From the NCBI GenBank assembly GCA_029007865.1, contig JAQXIQ010000022.1, positions 1 through 38,795 of the forward strand: a stretch of DNA of 38,795 bases, written 5' to 3'. Shown here piece after piece: positions 28,864 to 37,345 of the stretch. The notes under the pieces were generated by a model, which saw only the letters and a list, made by a program, of their open reading frames with translations, was not told the origin of the DNA and searched no databases. Position numbers and translations under genes: made by a program. This stretch comes from Bacillota bacterium. Its GTDB lineage: Bacteria; Bacillota; Clostridia; Christensenellales; QALW01. The number at the start of each line of letters is the position of its first letter. Positions within the stretch are counted from its first letter, which is position 1.

Positions 28864-28918
28864 GTCATTCATGTCCGAAAAAGAACTGGGCGAAAACCGC
28901 TGATTTTACGTAAAATAA

Positions 28919-29323
28919 TTAAATTTCTAATTCATTGGCATATTGTTCTAACAAGTGATTAATTTGTTCTTCGTTTTCATAAAAAATATCATCACACTGT
29001 TCTAAAATCTCTTCTGCTTTATCATCCTCTTCATTTTCTTCTAATATTAAATATGCCTTATATGCTTTTTTAAGATTATCTCTTAAAATTGGTGGGAGAA
29101 TAATTTGTAATTCAGACATTTCTTCTTGCAAATCACTCACATTTTCTACATTGCAAAAATACTGGATGTGCCCGCCATTATTGATTTCGCTTTGATAAGT
29201 CATTAGTTCGGCGTATGGCGATTTTACTCTTTCTTCAGTCCACAACTCCCACATTTTATTCCATTTTAGTTGTTCTTCCGTTAGTTCAACTTTCTTTTTC
29301 TTAAATATATCTAATAAACCCAT
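28919..29323 (-). CDS. DMP19/DUF4375-like acidic small protein
   Basis: 134 aa, acidic, YQSEINNGGHIQYFCNVEN resembles the DMP19 (DUF4375) NGG motif; AT-rich gene. Confidence 0.5.
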   Translation of the reverse strand: MGLLDIFKKKKVELTEEQLKWNKMWELWTEERVKSPYAELMTYQSEINNGGHIQYFCNVENVSDLQEEMSELQIILPPILRDNLKKAYKAYLILEENEEDDKAEEILEQCDDIFYENEEQINHLLEQYANELEI

Positions 29324-29392
29324 AAAACCTCTTCTTTTAAAAAAGATTATACTAAAAACTCACGATGAAATCAACAGGTTGCCGTTGTATCG

Positions 29393-29752
29393 CTATTCTT
29401 TAGTAATTTTCTTTTCAATAGTAATGCAAGATGCTGTCAACATTCTTTGTATTCTTCCACAAAGATTTCTATGCTTTCTGAAAGTTAGCTCATCAATGGA
29501 ATTATTTGAGAATAAAAGTTTTAACCAACTTTCTGTTTCAACACATTCTTTGCGGGCAATTTTGAATTTCGATAACATATCAGGCAAGCTTTGCGGATAT
29601 TGAGCTTCGGTAATATTTGCAAAAACACTTGACGAGGATTTGCGAATTTGAAAAATAATATTTGAGTTATCTTTGTGTTCTAAAGACTTACAGAGAAACT
29701 CGATATCAACCGCCAACTGTTCGGCATATTTAAGCAAAGGATTATTTTTCAT
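29393..29752 (-). CDS. Four-helix-bundle protein (23S rRNA intervening-sequence/S23 family)
   Basis: MKNNPLLKYAEQLAVDIEFLCKSLEHKDNSNIIFQIRKSSSSVFANITEAQYPQSLPDMLSKFKIARKECVETESWLKLL matches the family pattern. Confidence 0.85.
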   Translation of the reverse strand: MKNNPLLKYAEQLAVDIEFLCKSLEHKDNSNIIFQIRKSSSSVFANITEAQYPQSLPDMLSKFKIARKECVETESWLKLLFSNNSIDELTFRKHRNLCGRIQRMLTASCITIEKKITKE

Positions 29753-29797
29753 ACACCCACCTCTTACAAACAGTATAGCAAAAAATCGCATCTAAAT

Positions 29798-29983
29798 CAA
29801 GGCGAAGCCTTGTATGTTATCCGTCAAAGACGGAATGTAATCATTTTCGCAAGAAAATGTATGTAATCCTTTCGAAGAAAGGTATGTAATCAATCCGAAG
29901 GAAATGCACCTACGGTGATGCCATACACGCTCCGCGTGATTACATACGCCTAACGACGATTACATACCAATCCTTCGGATTGG
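29798..29983. repeat. Array of short hairpins separated by TATGTAATC-type linkers
   Basis: CAAGGC-GAA-GCCTTG; CCGTC-AAA-GACGG; CATTTTC-GCAA-GAAAATG; CCTTTC-GAA-GAAAGG; CACC-TAC-GGTG; CACGC-TCC-GCGTG; CCAATCC-TTC-GGATTGG, spaced by TATGTTAT/AATGTAAT/TATGTAAT then GATTACATAC. Confidence 0.85.
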
Positions 29984-29991
29984 ATAAAAAT

Positions 29992-30023
29992 AAAGGAACT
30001 GTCGAAACAGTTCCTTTATTTTT
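29992..30023. terminator. Rho-independent terminator of the tRNA-Thr/tRNA-Pro transcript (minus), possibly bidirectional
   Basis: AAAGGAACTGT CGAA ACAGTTCCTTT, 11-bp stem with T-tracts on both sides. Confidence 0.8.
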
Positions 30024-30100
30024 TGGTCGAGGTGACAGGATTTGAACCTGCGACCTCTGCGTCCCGAACGCAGCGCTCTACCAAACTGAGCCACACCTCG
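30024..30100 (-). tRNA. tRNA-Pro(CGG), CCA encoded
   Basis: CGAGGTGTGGCTCAGTTTGGTAGAGCGCTGCGTTCGGGACGCAGAGGTCGCAGGTTCAAATCCTGTCACCTCGACCA; anticodon loop TTCGGGA. Confidence 0.95.
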
Positions 30101-30103
30101 ATA

Positions 30104-30179
30104 TGGAGCCAATAAAGGGGCTCGAACCCTTGACCTGCAGTTTACGAAACTGCTGCTCTACCAGCTGAGCTATATTGGC
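30104..30179 (-). tRNA. tRNA-Thr(CGT), CCA encoded
   Basis: GCCAATATAGCTCAGCTGGTAGAGCAGCAGTTTCGTAAACTGCAGGTCAAGGGTTCGAGCCCCTTTATTGGCTCCA; anticodon loop TTCGTAA. Confidence 0.95.
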
Positions 30180-30209
30180 GTTGTACGGCAAACCCTCATT
30201 GACTTTGAT

Positions 30210-30238
30210 ATTATACTCATTAGCGGCGCTTTTGTCTA
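30210..30238 (-). promoter_or_regulatory. SigA promoter of the tRNA operon
   Basis: TAGACA - 17 bp - TATAAT upstream of tRNA-Thr. Confidence 0.7.
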
Positions 30239-30308
30239 TCGTTTTTTATTTTTTTATAACAATTTATTTTCATTCTCATATTATGTTACCAAAAAGGAGT
30301 GATCTGCA

Positions 30309-31280
30309 TTGAAAAAAACAATAATCCTCATCACGGCGGTATTTGTCTTTACCCTGTGCCTTTCAGGCTGCACCGATACAGGAAAGCTGTACCTTACGGT
30401 AAACGAGGTAACGCACTCGGTCTTTTATGCGCCGTTTTACGCCGCTGTCAACCTTGGCTACTTTGAGCAGGAGAACATCGAAATAGAGCTTATTAACGGC
30501 GGCGGCAGCGACAAAAGCATGACGGCCTTGCTGGCGGGTCAGGCCGATATTGCGCTGTTGGGGCCGGAAACCGCAGTATATGTACTTAACGAGGGCAAAT
30601 CCGACTATGCGGTTATTATAGCGCAGCTTACCAAAAAGGACGGCTCGTTTCTGCTTGGCAAAACTCCGGATGATAATTTTTCCTGGGATAAGCTCAAGGG
30701 CAAATCCATTATCGGAGGTCGCAAAGGCGGAATGCCGCAAATGATGCTGGAATACGCCATGAGGCAAAACGGGGTTATCCCCGGCGTTGACGCAGCTGTA
30801 CGCACCGATGTTTCCTTTGACCTGATGGGAGGCGCCTTTATTGGCGGTCAGGATGATTATGTGGCGCTGTTTGAGCCCGTCGCCTCCACCATGGAGCTTG
30901 CCGGGCAGGGATATATCGTAGCAAGCATAGGAGAAGCCGGCGGAGATATTCCCTACACCTGTTTTATGTGTCTTGACAGCTATCTTGATAATCACCCGGA
31001 AAACGCCAAGGCATTTCTGCGTGCGTTAAAAAAAGGTCAGGACTTTGTTGCAAGCGCCTCCACCCCGGAGATAGTAGACGCCATAGCTCCATCCTTCGCC
31101 GACAGTGACCTAGGGCTGCTTACCGCGGTAGTAAACAGATATAAAGATATAAATGTCTGGAACGAAGGCGCCGCCATGAAAAAAGAGGATTACGGGCATC
31201 TTATAGAAATAATCACGCAGGCCGGAATAATAGACCGCGCTCCGGATTTTGAAACCATTACCGCCGGGGAGCTTTGGTAA
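30309..31280 (+). CDS. ABC transporter substrate-binding lipoprotein (NMT1/SsuA/ThiY-like)
   Basis: Lipobox LCLSGC; FYAPFYAAVNLGYFEQENIEIELINGGGSDKSMTALLAGQADIALLGPE; TTG start with AAGGAG SD. Confidence 0.9.
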   Translation: MKKTIILITAVFVFTLCLSGCTDTGKLYLTVNEVTHSVFYAPFYAAVNLGYFEQENIEIELINGGGSDKSMTALLAGQADIALLGPETAVYVLNEGKSDYAVIIAQLTKKDGSFLLGKTPDDNFSWDKLKGKSIIGGRKGGMPQMMLEYAMRQNGVIPGVDAAVRTDVSFDLMGGAFIGGQDDYVALFEPVASTMELAGQGYIVASIGEAGGDIPYTCFMCLDSYLDNHPENAKAFLRALKKGQDFVASASTPEIVDAIAPSFADSDLGLLTAVVNRYKDINVWNEGAAMKKEDYGHLIEIITQAGIIDRAPDFETITAGELW

Positions 31281-31297
31281 GGCAAATATCAAATTAT

Positions 31298-31325
31298 GCG
31301 GAATGCCATGGCGTTCCGCTTTTTT
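31298..31325 (+). terminator. Intra-operon rho-independent terminator/attenuator between SBP and ATPase genes
   Basis: GCGGAATGCC AT GGCGTTCCGC TTTTTT; 10-bp stem with one wobble. Confidence 0.75.
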
Positions 31326-31403
31326 GATGCATATAGTGTATTATGCGAAAAAGGGCGAAAGCACGGTAAATACCGTATTTGGCCCGGAAAGGAACGTGAT
31401 AAT

Positions 31404-32273
31404 GTGAAAGGTACTTTTTTACGCATGCTGTCCGGCCGCTGCACCCGGAAATCCGGAGCATCACGGGACGGATTTGCGCCGCACGACCCCTGCAACAGCG
31501 GCACACCCGACAGCGCGGATTTAATAAAACTAGATAATGTATCCATGATCTATAATACACCTGCCGGTGAAGTGTCCGCATTGAGCGATATTTCCTTTAA
31601 TGTCGGAAAAAATGAATTCATAAGCATAGTGGGCAGCTCAGGCTGCGGAAAATCCACCGTGCTGTCCATCATATCGGGCTTACTCAAGCCTACCGGAGGC
31701 AGTGTACTGTATAAAGGCAGACCCGTAACCGGAGTATCCGGCGAAATCGGCTATATGTTGCAGCACGACCACCTTTTCCCCTGGAGTACGGTTTACGAAA
31801 ATGTGCGTCTGGGGCTGAAGATACACAAAAAGGATACGCAGGAAAACCGGGAAAGAGTGATGCGCCTGCTGCGCGATTACAATCTTGCCGAATTCAAAGA
31901 CAGCTACCCAAGAGAGCTGTCCGGGGGTATGCGGCAGCGGGCAGCGCTTATACGCACTCTTGCTCTGGACCCGGAGGTGCTGCTGCTGGACGAACCCTTT
32001 TCGGCACTTGACTATCAGACCAGAATACGGGTTTCCGACGACATTTCGGGAATCATTCGCAGCCGCGGCAAAACCGCAGTGCTGGTAACTCACGATATCT
32101 CCGAGGCCATAAGCCTCTCGGACAGAGTGGTTATCCTGTCCAGAAGGCCGGCAACGGTAAAACGCATAATCGATATTGATCTGGGCGACAATGCCGATGT
32201 TCCCGCCAAAAGAAAATCGCCGCATTTTTCCGGATACTTTGATACGATTTGGGAGGAATTGAACAATGAATAA
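31404..32273 (+). CDS. ABC transporter ATP-binding protein (SsuB/TauB/ThiZ-like)
   Basis: Walker A VGSSGCGKSTVL, signature LSGGMRQRAAL, Walker B VLLLDEPFSALD. Start inferred as GTG 31404 (SD AAAGGA); the ORF-track start lies in a terminator. Confidence 0.88.
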   Translation: MKGTFLRMLSGRCTRKSGASRDGFAPHDPCNSGTPDSADLIKLDNVSMIYNTPAGEVSALSDISFNVGKNEFISIVGSSGCGKSTVLSIISGLLKPTGGSVLYKGRPVTGVSGEIGYMLQHDHLFPWSTVYENVRLGLKIHKKDTQENRERVMRLLRDYNLAEFKDSYPRELSGGMRQRAALIRTLALDPEVLLLDEPFSALDYQTRIRVSDDISGIIRSRGKTAVLVTHDISEAISLSDRVVILSRRPATVKRIIDIDLGDNADVPAKRKSPHFSGYFDTIWEELNNE

Positions 32274-33084
32274 AAACACGATACACACGGCTTCTCCTCA
32301 AAGAGAGGAATATCTCAGAAAAAGACGCTGTAAGAAAATCAAAATTGCGGTGCTGCGCATCTCGGTACTGGTTATCTTCATTGCACTGTGGGAGGGGCTT
32401 ACGGCAGCCGGAATCCTGGATGCGTTTATTGTTTCCTCCCCCTCAAGATGTATAAAGACAATTGTTAATCTGTTTAACGAAGGGACGCTGTTTACCCACA
32501 TAGGCATAACCCTGCTTGAAACGGTACTGGGTTTTATTTCCGGCACAGTCCTTGGAGTGCTGATGGCAATATGGCTCTGGTGCAGCGAAACCGCAAGACG
32601 CGTATGCGAACCTTATCTTGTAGTGCTTAACGCATTGCCCAAAATCGCGCTGGGGCCTATAATAATTGTGTGGATAGGTTCGGGAATGGGAGCCATCATA
32701 ACAATAACACTGCTGATCTCACTGGTAGTTACGATAATAGGTGTACTGAACGGTTTTCTTGAGACGGACAAAGAAAAAATCTTTCTTCTGCGCTCATTCG
32801 GCGCTTCAAAGAAGCAGATATTTACCACGGTAGTCTTCCCTGCCAGTATTCCCACAACCATAGCGACGCTTAAAATAAATGTCGGTATGGCCTGGGTAGG
32901 CGTTATCGTGGGCGAATTTCTGTCCTCCAAAAGCGGACTGGGCTATCTTTTGGTATACGGAGGGCAGGTTTTTAAGCTAGACCTTGTAATGGCCGGCATA
33001 TTAATACTGTGCATACTGGCTGCGGCAATGTACTACATTGTAAGTTTACTGGAAAAACAAATAGTAAAAATGTTATCCGAATGA
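32266..33084 (+). CDS. ABC transporter permease (SsuC/TauC-like)
   Basis: LIVVLNALPKIALGPIIIVWIG-type permease sequence, GASKKQIFTTVVFPASIPTTIATLKINVGMAWVGVIVGEF; 8-nt overlap with the ATPase gene. Confidence 0.92.
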   Translation: MNKNTIHTASPQREEYLRKRRCKKIKIAVLRISVLVIFIALWEGLTAAGILDAFIVSSPSRCIKTIVNLFNEGTLFTHIGITLLETVLGFISGTVLGVLMAIWLWCSETARRVCEPYLVVLNALPKIALGPIIIVWIGSGMGAIITITLLISLVVTIIGVLNGFLETDKEKIFLLRSFGASKKQIFTTVVFPASIPTTIATLKINVGMAWVGVIVGEFLSSKSGLGYLLVYGGQVFKLDLVMAGILILCILAAAMYYIVSLLEKQIVKMLSE

Positions 33085-33087
33085 GCC

Positions 33088-33113
33088 AAACCTGCATTAA
33101 AGTGCAGGTTTTT
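33088..33113 (+). terminator. Rho-independent terminator of the ABC operon
   Basis: AAACCTGCA TTAAAG TGCAGGTTT TT. Confidence 0.75.
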
Positions 33114-33215
33114 CTCTGTTTAGTGTATTTATTTTTTATCTGAGCTATGTTATAATATAGCAAAATAAAATCCGCAGCGCCCAAGCGGCGCAGAAAGCGA
33201 AAGGAATATTGCAAC

Positions 33216-34688
33216 ATGAAACATCTCGCATTTGACTTCGGAGCCTCAAGCGGCCGCGCAATGCTGGGCACCTACAGCAACGGCAAGCTGGAGCTGACCG
33301 AAATCCACCGTTTCCTCAACGAGCCTGTTGAAATCAACGGCACTCTTCACTGGGATGTGCTCCGGCTCTTCCATGAGCTTAAGCAGGGTCTGCTCAAGGC
33401 TCAGCAGCAGGGGCACACCGATATCGTATCCGTCGGAATCGATACCTGGGGTGTCGACTTCGGCCTGATTGACAAAAACGGCGACCTGCTGGGCAATCCC
33501 GTGCATTACCGCGACTCCCGCACCGACGGCATGATACAGAAAAGCTTTGATATCATGTCACAGGAAGAGCAGTACAGCCGCTGCGGCCTTCAGTTTATGC
33601 AGTTTAATACTCTTTACCAGCTTATGGCCCTTAAAGAGCGCTCTCCGCAGCTGCTTCAAGCCGCCGATAAGGCACTTTTTATCCCGGATTTGCTCAATTA
33701 TTTCCTGACCGGCAGCAAGGTTTGCGAACAGACCATTGCCAGCACCTCACAGCTTTGCAATCCGGCAACTCACGGCTTTGACAGCGTTATGTTTGACCGC
33801 TTCGGCATCCGTGAAGGCCTCTTCCCCGACATGGTTAAGCCGGGAACCAAAACCGGAGTGCTGAAGCAGTCCGTCGTGGATGAGCTGGGGCTTAAGTATA
33901 ATCCTTGCGTAATATCCGTTTCTCAGCACGATACCGCAAGCGCGGTTATGGCAGTTCCCGCCGGTTCGGAGCGCTTTGCCTATATTTCCAGCGGCACATG
34001 GTCCCTGCTGGGCAGCGAGACCGCGGAGCCTCATACGGGCAAGGCTGCACAGGAGCTTAACTTTACCAATGAAGGCGGATATAACGGCACCACCAGGCTG
34101 CTTAAAAACATAATGGTGCTGTGGATCATTCAGGAATGCAAGCGCCAGTGGGACAGAAAGGGCGAGGTTTTCTCCTTTGGAGAAATAGCGGATATGGCGG
34201 CTGCCGAGCAGCCCCTCAGATGCTTTATAGACCCGGACGACAGCCTGTTTATGCCTCCTAACGGTATGGTGGACCGCATACAGAAATACTGCCGCGAAAC
34301 CGGACAGTATGTTCCGCAAACTCACGGAGAAGTGGCGCGCTGCGTATATGAAAGCCTTGCAATGAAATACAGGTATGCCCTCAGCGGACTGGAGGACATT
34401 CTGGGCTACAGCCTGCCGGTACTGCATGTAGTGGGCGGCGGATGCCAGAACCGGGCTTTGTGCCAGTATACCGCCAACGCAATAAACAGACCCGTGGCCG
34501 CGGGCCCTGTGGAGGCTACCGCAATAGGCAACATAGTCTGCCAGATGATAGCCACCGGCGAGCTTCCCGACCTCAGAACCGCCCGTTCCGTCATTGCCGA
34601 GTCCTTCCCATGCGTTACCTATACTCCGCAGGATACCGAACTTTGGGACAGGAAGTATGAAGAATTCCTGCGTATTACGGGCAAATAA
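33216..34688 (+). CDS. rhaB: Rhamnulokinase (FGGY family)
   Basis: FDFGASSGRAMLGTY, GIDTWGVDFGLID, YRDSRTDG, ISSGTWSLLGSE, HVVGGGCQN typical of RhaB. Confidence 0.93.
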   Translation: MKHLAFDFGASSGRAMLGTYSNGKLELTEIHRFLNEPVEINGTLHWDVLRLFHELKQGLLKAQQQGHTDIVSVGIDTWGVDFGLIDKNGDLLGNPVHYRDSRTDGMIQKSFDIMSQEEQYSRCGLQFMQFNTLYQLMALKERSPQLLQAADKALFIPDLLNYFLTGSKVCEQTIASTSQLCNPATHGFDSVMFDRFGIREGLFPDMVKPGTKTGVLKQSVVDELGLKYNPCVISVSQHDTASAVMAVPAGSERFAYISSGTWSLLGSETAEPHTGKAAQELNFTNEGGYNGTTRLLKNIMVLWIIQECKRQWDRKGEVFSFGEIADMAAAEQPLRCFIDPDDSLFMPPNGMVDRIQKYCRETGQYVPQTHGEVARCVYESLAMKYRYALSGLEDILGYSLPVLHVVGGGCQNRALCQYTANAINRPVAAGPVEATAIGNIVCQMIATGELPDLRTARSVIAESFPCVTYTPQDTELWDRKYEEFLRITGK

Positions 34689-34745
34689 CTGCTCAGGCGT
34701 CACGCCTTGGCTTTATTCCCTACTGCGCAAAGCACCCACATACAA

Positions 34746-34850
34746 ATTGTAATTAATAAACGGACTCTGTCCGTAGCATTATAATTTGTTATACCTCTCT
34801 CAAGTATAAATTTCAAATACAAGAATTTTGTATTTATATATGTTTTTTTG
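34746..34850 (-). repeat. Second copy of the SGNH-gene upstream region (direct repeat with 37118-37215), containing a promoter-like -35/-10
   Basis: Shares TAATTAATAAACGGA and TTCAAATACAAnAATTTT; minus strand TTGAAA - 17 bp - TATAAC at 34788-34816. Confidence 0.65.
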
Positions 34851-34914
34851 ATATACAAGCAAGTTGTATTCCACTGTTGCAAGCTCTGCACATTGTCACG
34901 GCAGACCATCCCGC

Positions 34915-34955
34915 AAAAAACAGATCACTCGGGAGTGCTCCCCGAGTGATCCTGT
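34915..34955 (-). terminator. Rho-independent terminator of the SGNH gene
   Basis: GATCACTCGGG / CCCGAGTGATC, then TGTTTTTT on the minus strand. Confidence 0.85.
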
Positions 34956-34984
34956 TTCTTATTATAGCTTAGCGCTAAGGCGAC

Positions 34985-37105
34985 TTACTTTTTACCGTTC
35001 CTTTTAAGAAATACTGCAAGCACGGCAATTGCGGCTATGATCACTCCACCCGAAATTCCTACCACTGCCCAGGGGAGATCCTCGCCGCCCTCGGGCTTGT
35101 TAGCGCTCGGCCCATCGGTAGCGCTCGGCCCGTCGGTCGCACCGGGCTCTGCAGTTGGTCCGTCGGTGGTCTCCACCTGCTCCGACTCACCGCTGTAGCC
35201 CTCAACAAAGCAGGAAAGTATCTCCATGGCGGTCACGCGAATGAAGAAGTCGTTGGGGTGGTTGATGTTGTTTCCGCTTAAGGATATGTACTCCTTGCGC
35301 GCCATCATGTCCTTGTATACCTGAACAAGATCAGCGTATCCCATGCAGTGGTCAAACTCGTCGGCAAGCTGCTTGGTCTTTTCGCGGTATGCATCCGACT
35401 GAGCCACCGTGATATTGTTATTTATGGAGCCCGAAAGAATTACGAACTCGCAGTCGGGATTGTTGGAGCGCACCAGCTCCACGGTCTCCTTAAGAAGCTT
35501 GTAGTAATTATCGGCAGTAACTCCCGAGCCTACGTTGTTGCCCGCGAAGTAGCCGATGACAAACAGGTCCACTCCCGACTCGATGGCCCTCTTGTGGCTC
35601 TGGCCTACAGAGGCTCCGTTGCCCTTCTTGAGGGGCTTGGTAACACCGTTTAAGGTGTAATCCTTCTGTCCCTTGAGGGCGGCAAGACCCTGCGCAGTGT
35701 TCCATCCGCCAACGCCGATGTTCTTTACCTTTGCGGGGATACCGTTATCGTTAAGATAATTCTCCACAAGCTTGTGAAGCACGGGCATATTGGGAGCGCG
35801 GTTGTACATTCCCGACGCGTCACAGCCCTCGAAGTTGGAGGCGCCGAAGAACACGATGTTGAGCTCCTCTCCGTCCTTTATCTTCCTTGCTACGTTTTTA
35901 AAGCTCTGAGGCTGATACTTGGCGTGCTCAACATCCTTGGCCTGCTCGGTGTCGTACTCATAGGTGATGGAAAGCTGCTTTTCAAAGAGGAACTTGCCCA
36001 CGCAGTAGAGCCATCCGCCCATGCGGCATCTGCCCGTCTCATCAAAGGAGCCGTCCCAGTTTTTAACGTACTCGGTGCCGCCCTCCTCCTTAAGGCCCTT
36101 GAGCGCGCCGTCAAAGAAGTAGGGGATTGCCGAGCCGTTGAGCCATTTTATCTCGTTGGTGCCCTCGGTCCACTCGAAATCCACTCCCGCCTCAAACTCA
36201 ATTTTATGAGAGTTGTCAATGATGGAGATTATCCTCTTGGGAACAAAGAGGGTGTGTGCGGTGATGTTTCCATCCTTATCCTGAACGAAGGTGATGCACT
36301 CGTTGTGCATGATCTTATCTGTCCAGTAAGCCTGAATGCGCTCGTCATCGGTATAGGAATACTCGGGATTGCTGATGCTGTTGTCGGGCTTCTGGGGATA
36401 ATCCTTGATGGTAACGCTTGGAAGCTCATCGGTAATAATAAACATGGTGCCAACCTTTACGGTTCCCTTGTCGGAACCCTCTCCTTTATCAAAAATATAG
36501 AAGCCAAGGCTCTCAAAGGGAAGATTTCCCCCCTTATCCCAGTCAGGGTCGTTTGCGGTAGCGTCCGAAACGCAGCTCGTGGGGATGACCAGAGTGCCCT
36601 TGAAGCCTGCGGGAAGCTTTACCGCAAGGCGGGCGTTGCTGGACTCCATTGCCGCCCTGTATACCTTGCCGTCGGTGGTGACAAGCAGAAGGTTCAGCTC
36701 GTCATCCTCCGCAACAATATGGGAGGTGCGGAACTTTCTGCCCCCCTGACGGGTGCCCTGGAAGTTAAAGAGGATGTCGCCCTTTGAGGGGTTTTCGATC
36801 TCAAAGCAAATATATTTGGCGTTCTTTACGTTTGCAGAGCCGATGTTGCCACCCTTGTAGTAGGTGTAGCTCTCAACGTATGAGGCAGATCCGGTCTCCA
36901 TGGTGAGCACCCCTCCGTCAATGCTCATGCTGCCGCCACCCGACGAGCTTGCACTGCCGATGATCTGTCCGTCGGTAAAGTCGGTAAGTATCTCACCGTT
37001 TACGCTGTGCGAGCCGTAGGTAAGCTGCTTGTCTGCTGCGCTTGCCGATATTGCAAATATCGGAAGAAGTGCCAGGCAGAGCATCAAGCAAAGCATCTTT
37101 TTCAT
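34985..37105 (-). CDS. Secreted, C-terminally membrane-anchored SGNH-hydrolase-like surface protein
   Basis: Signal peptide; IVFFGASNFEGCDASGMYNRAP, VGGWNTAQGL, VIGYFAGNNVG, NNINHPNDFF (SGNH-type blocks); linker TTDGPTAEPGATDGPSATDGPSANKPEGG; TM + KRNGKK tail. Confidence 0.8.
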   Translation of the reverse strand: MKKMLCLMLCLALLPIFAISASAADKQLTYGSHSVNGEILTDFTDGQIIGSASSSGGGSMSIDGGVLTMETGSASYVESYTYYKGGNIGSANVKNAKYICFEIENPSKGDILFNFQGTRQGGRKFRTSHIVAEDDELNLLLVTTDGKVYRAAMESSNARLAVKLPAGFKGTLVIPTSCVSDATANDPDWDKGGNLPFESLGFYIFDKGEGSDKGTVKVGTMFIITDELPSVTIKDYPQKPDNSISNPEYSYTDDERIQAYWTDKIMHNECITFVQDKDGNITAHTLFVPKRIISIIDNSHKIEFEAGVDFEWTEGTNEIKWLNGSAIPYFFDGALKGLKEEGGTEYVKNWDGSFDETGRCRMGGWLYCVGKFLFEKQLSITYEYDTEQAKDVEHAKYQPQSFKNVARKIKDGEELNIVFFGASNFEGCDASGMYNRAPNMPVLHKLVENYLNDNGIPAKVKNIGVGGWNTAQGLAALKGQKDYTLNGVTKPLKKGNGASVGQSHKRAIESGVDLFVIGYFAGNNVGSGVTADNYYKLLKETVELVRSNNPDCEFVILSGSINNNITVAQSDAYREKTKQLADEFDHCMGYADLVQVYKDMMARKEYISLSGNNINHPNDFFIRVTAMEILSCFVEGYSGESEQVETTDGPTAEPGATDGPSATDGPSANKPEGGEDLPWAVVGISGGVIIAAIAVLAVFLKRNGKK

Positions 37106-37117
37106 AATATCACTCCA

Positions 37118-37215
37118 GTTATAATTAATAAACGGATCCTCATATAACTATTATACATCACCTCAAGACAAAATTCAAATACAAAAATTTTATGTTAGTA
37201 TATATTTTCAGATAT
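37118..37215 (-). repeat. Upstream region of the SGNH gene, direct-repeat partner of 34746-34850
   Basis: See 34746-34850; minus-strand promoter TTGAAT - 17 bp - TATAAT at 37150-37178. Confidence 0.65.
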
Positions 37216-37237
37216 GGATATAACCCATATAAATATG

Positions 37238-37266
37238 TTGAAAAGTTATGGATTGTCTGCTATAAT
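37238..37266 (+). promoter_or_regulatory. SigA promoter of the class II aldolase gene
   Basis: TTGAAA - 17 bp - TATAAT. Confidence 0.7.
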
Positions 37267-37345
37267 GGTCATGTAGGGCTTTTACTCCTTGCAAAGCACC
37301 GTTTAAATACATTATATACAATAATATGAAAGGAATAATCAACCA

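Noticed and set aside
29798-29983. CRISPR array
   Set aside because: Units are short self-complementary hairpins with 8-9 nt linkers, not long identical repeats with about 30 nt unique spacers, and no cas genes are present.
30180-30308. Riboswitch (e.g. TPP) upstream of the NMT1-like ABC transporter
   Set aside because: Leader is short and AT-rich; no recognisable TPP or other riboswitch core.
33747-34703. 318-aa minus-strand ORF opposite rhaB
   Set aside because: Shadow ORF of a clear rhamnulokinase gene.
35774-36787. 337-aa plus-strand ORF opposite the SGNH gene
   Set aside because: Shadow ORF; the minus strand has signal peptide, SGNH motifs, TM and terminator.
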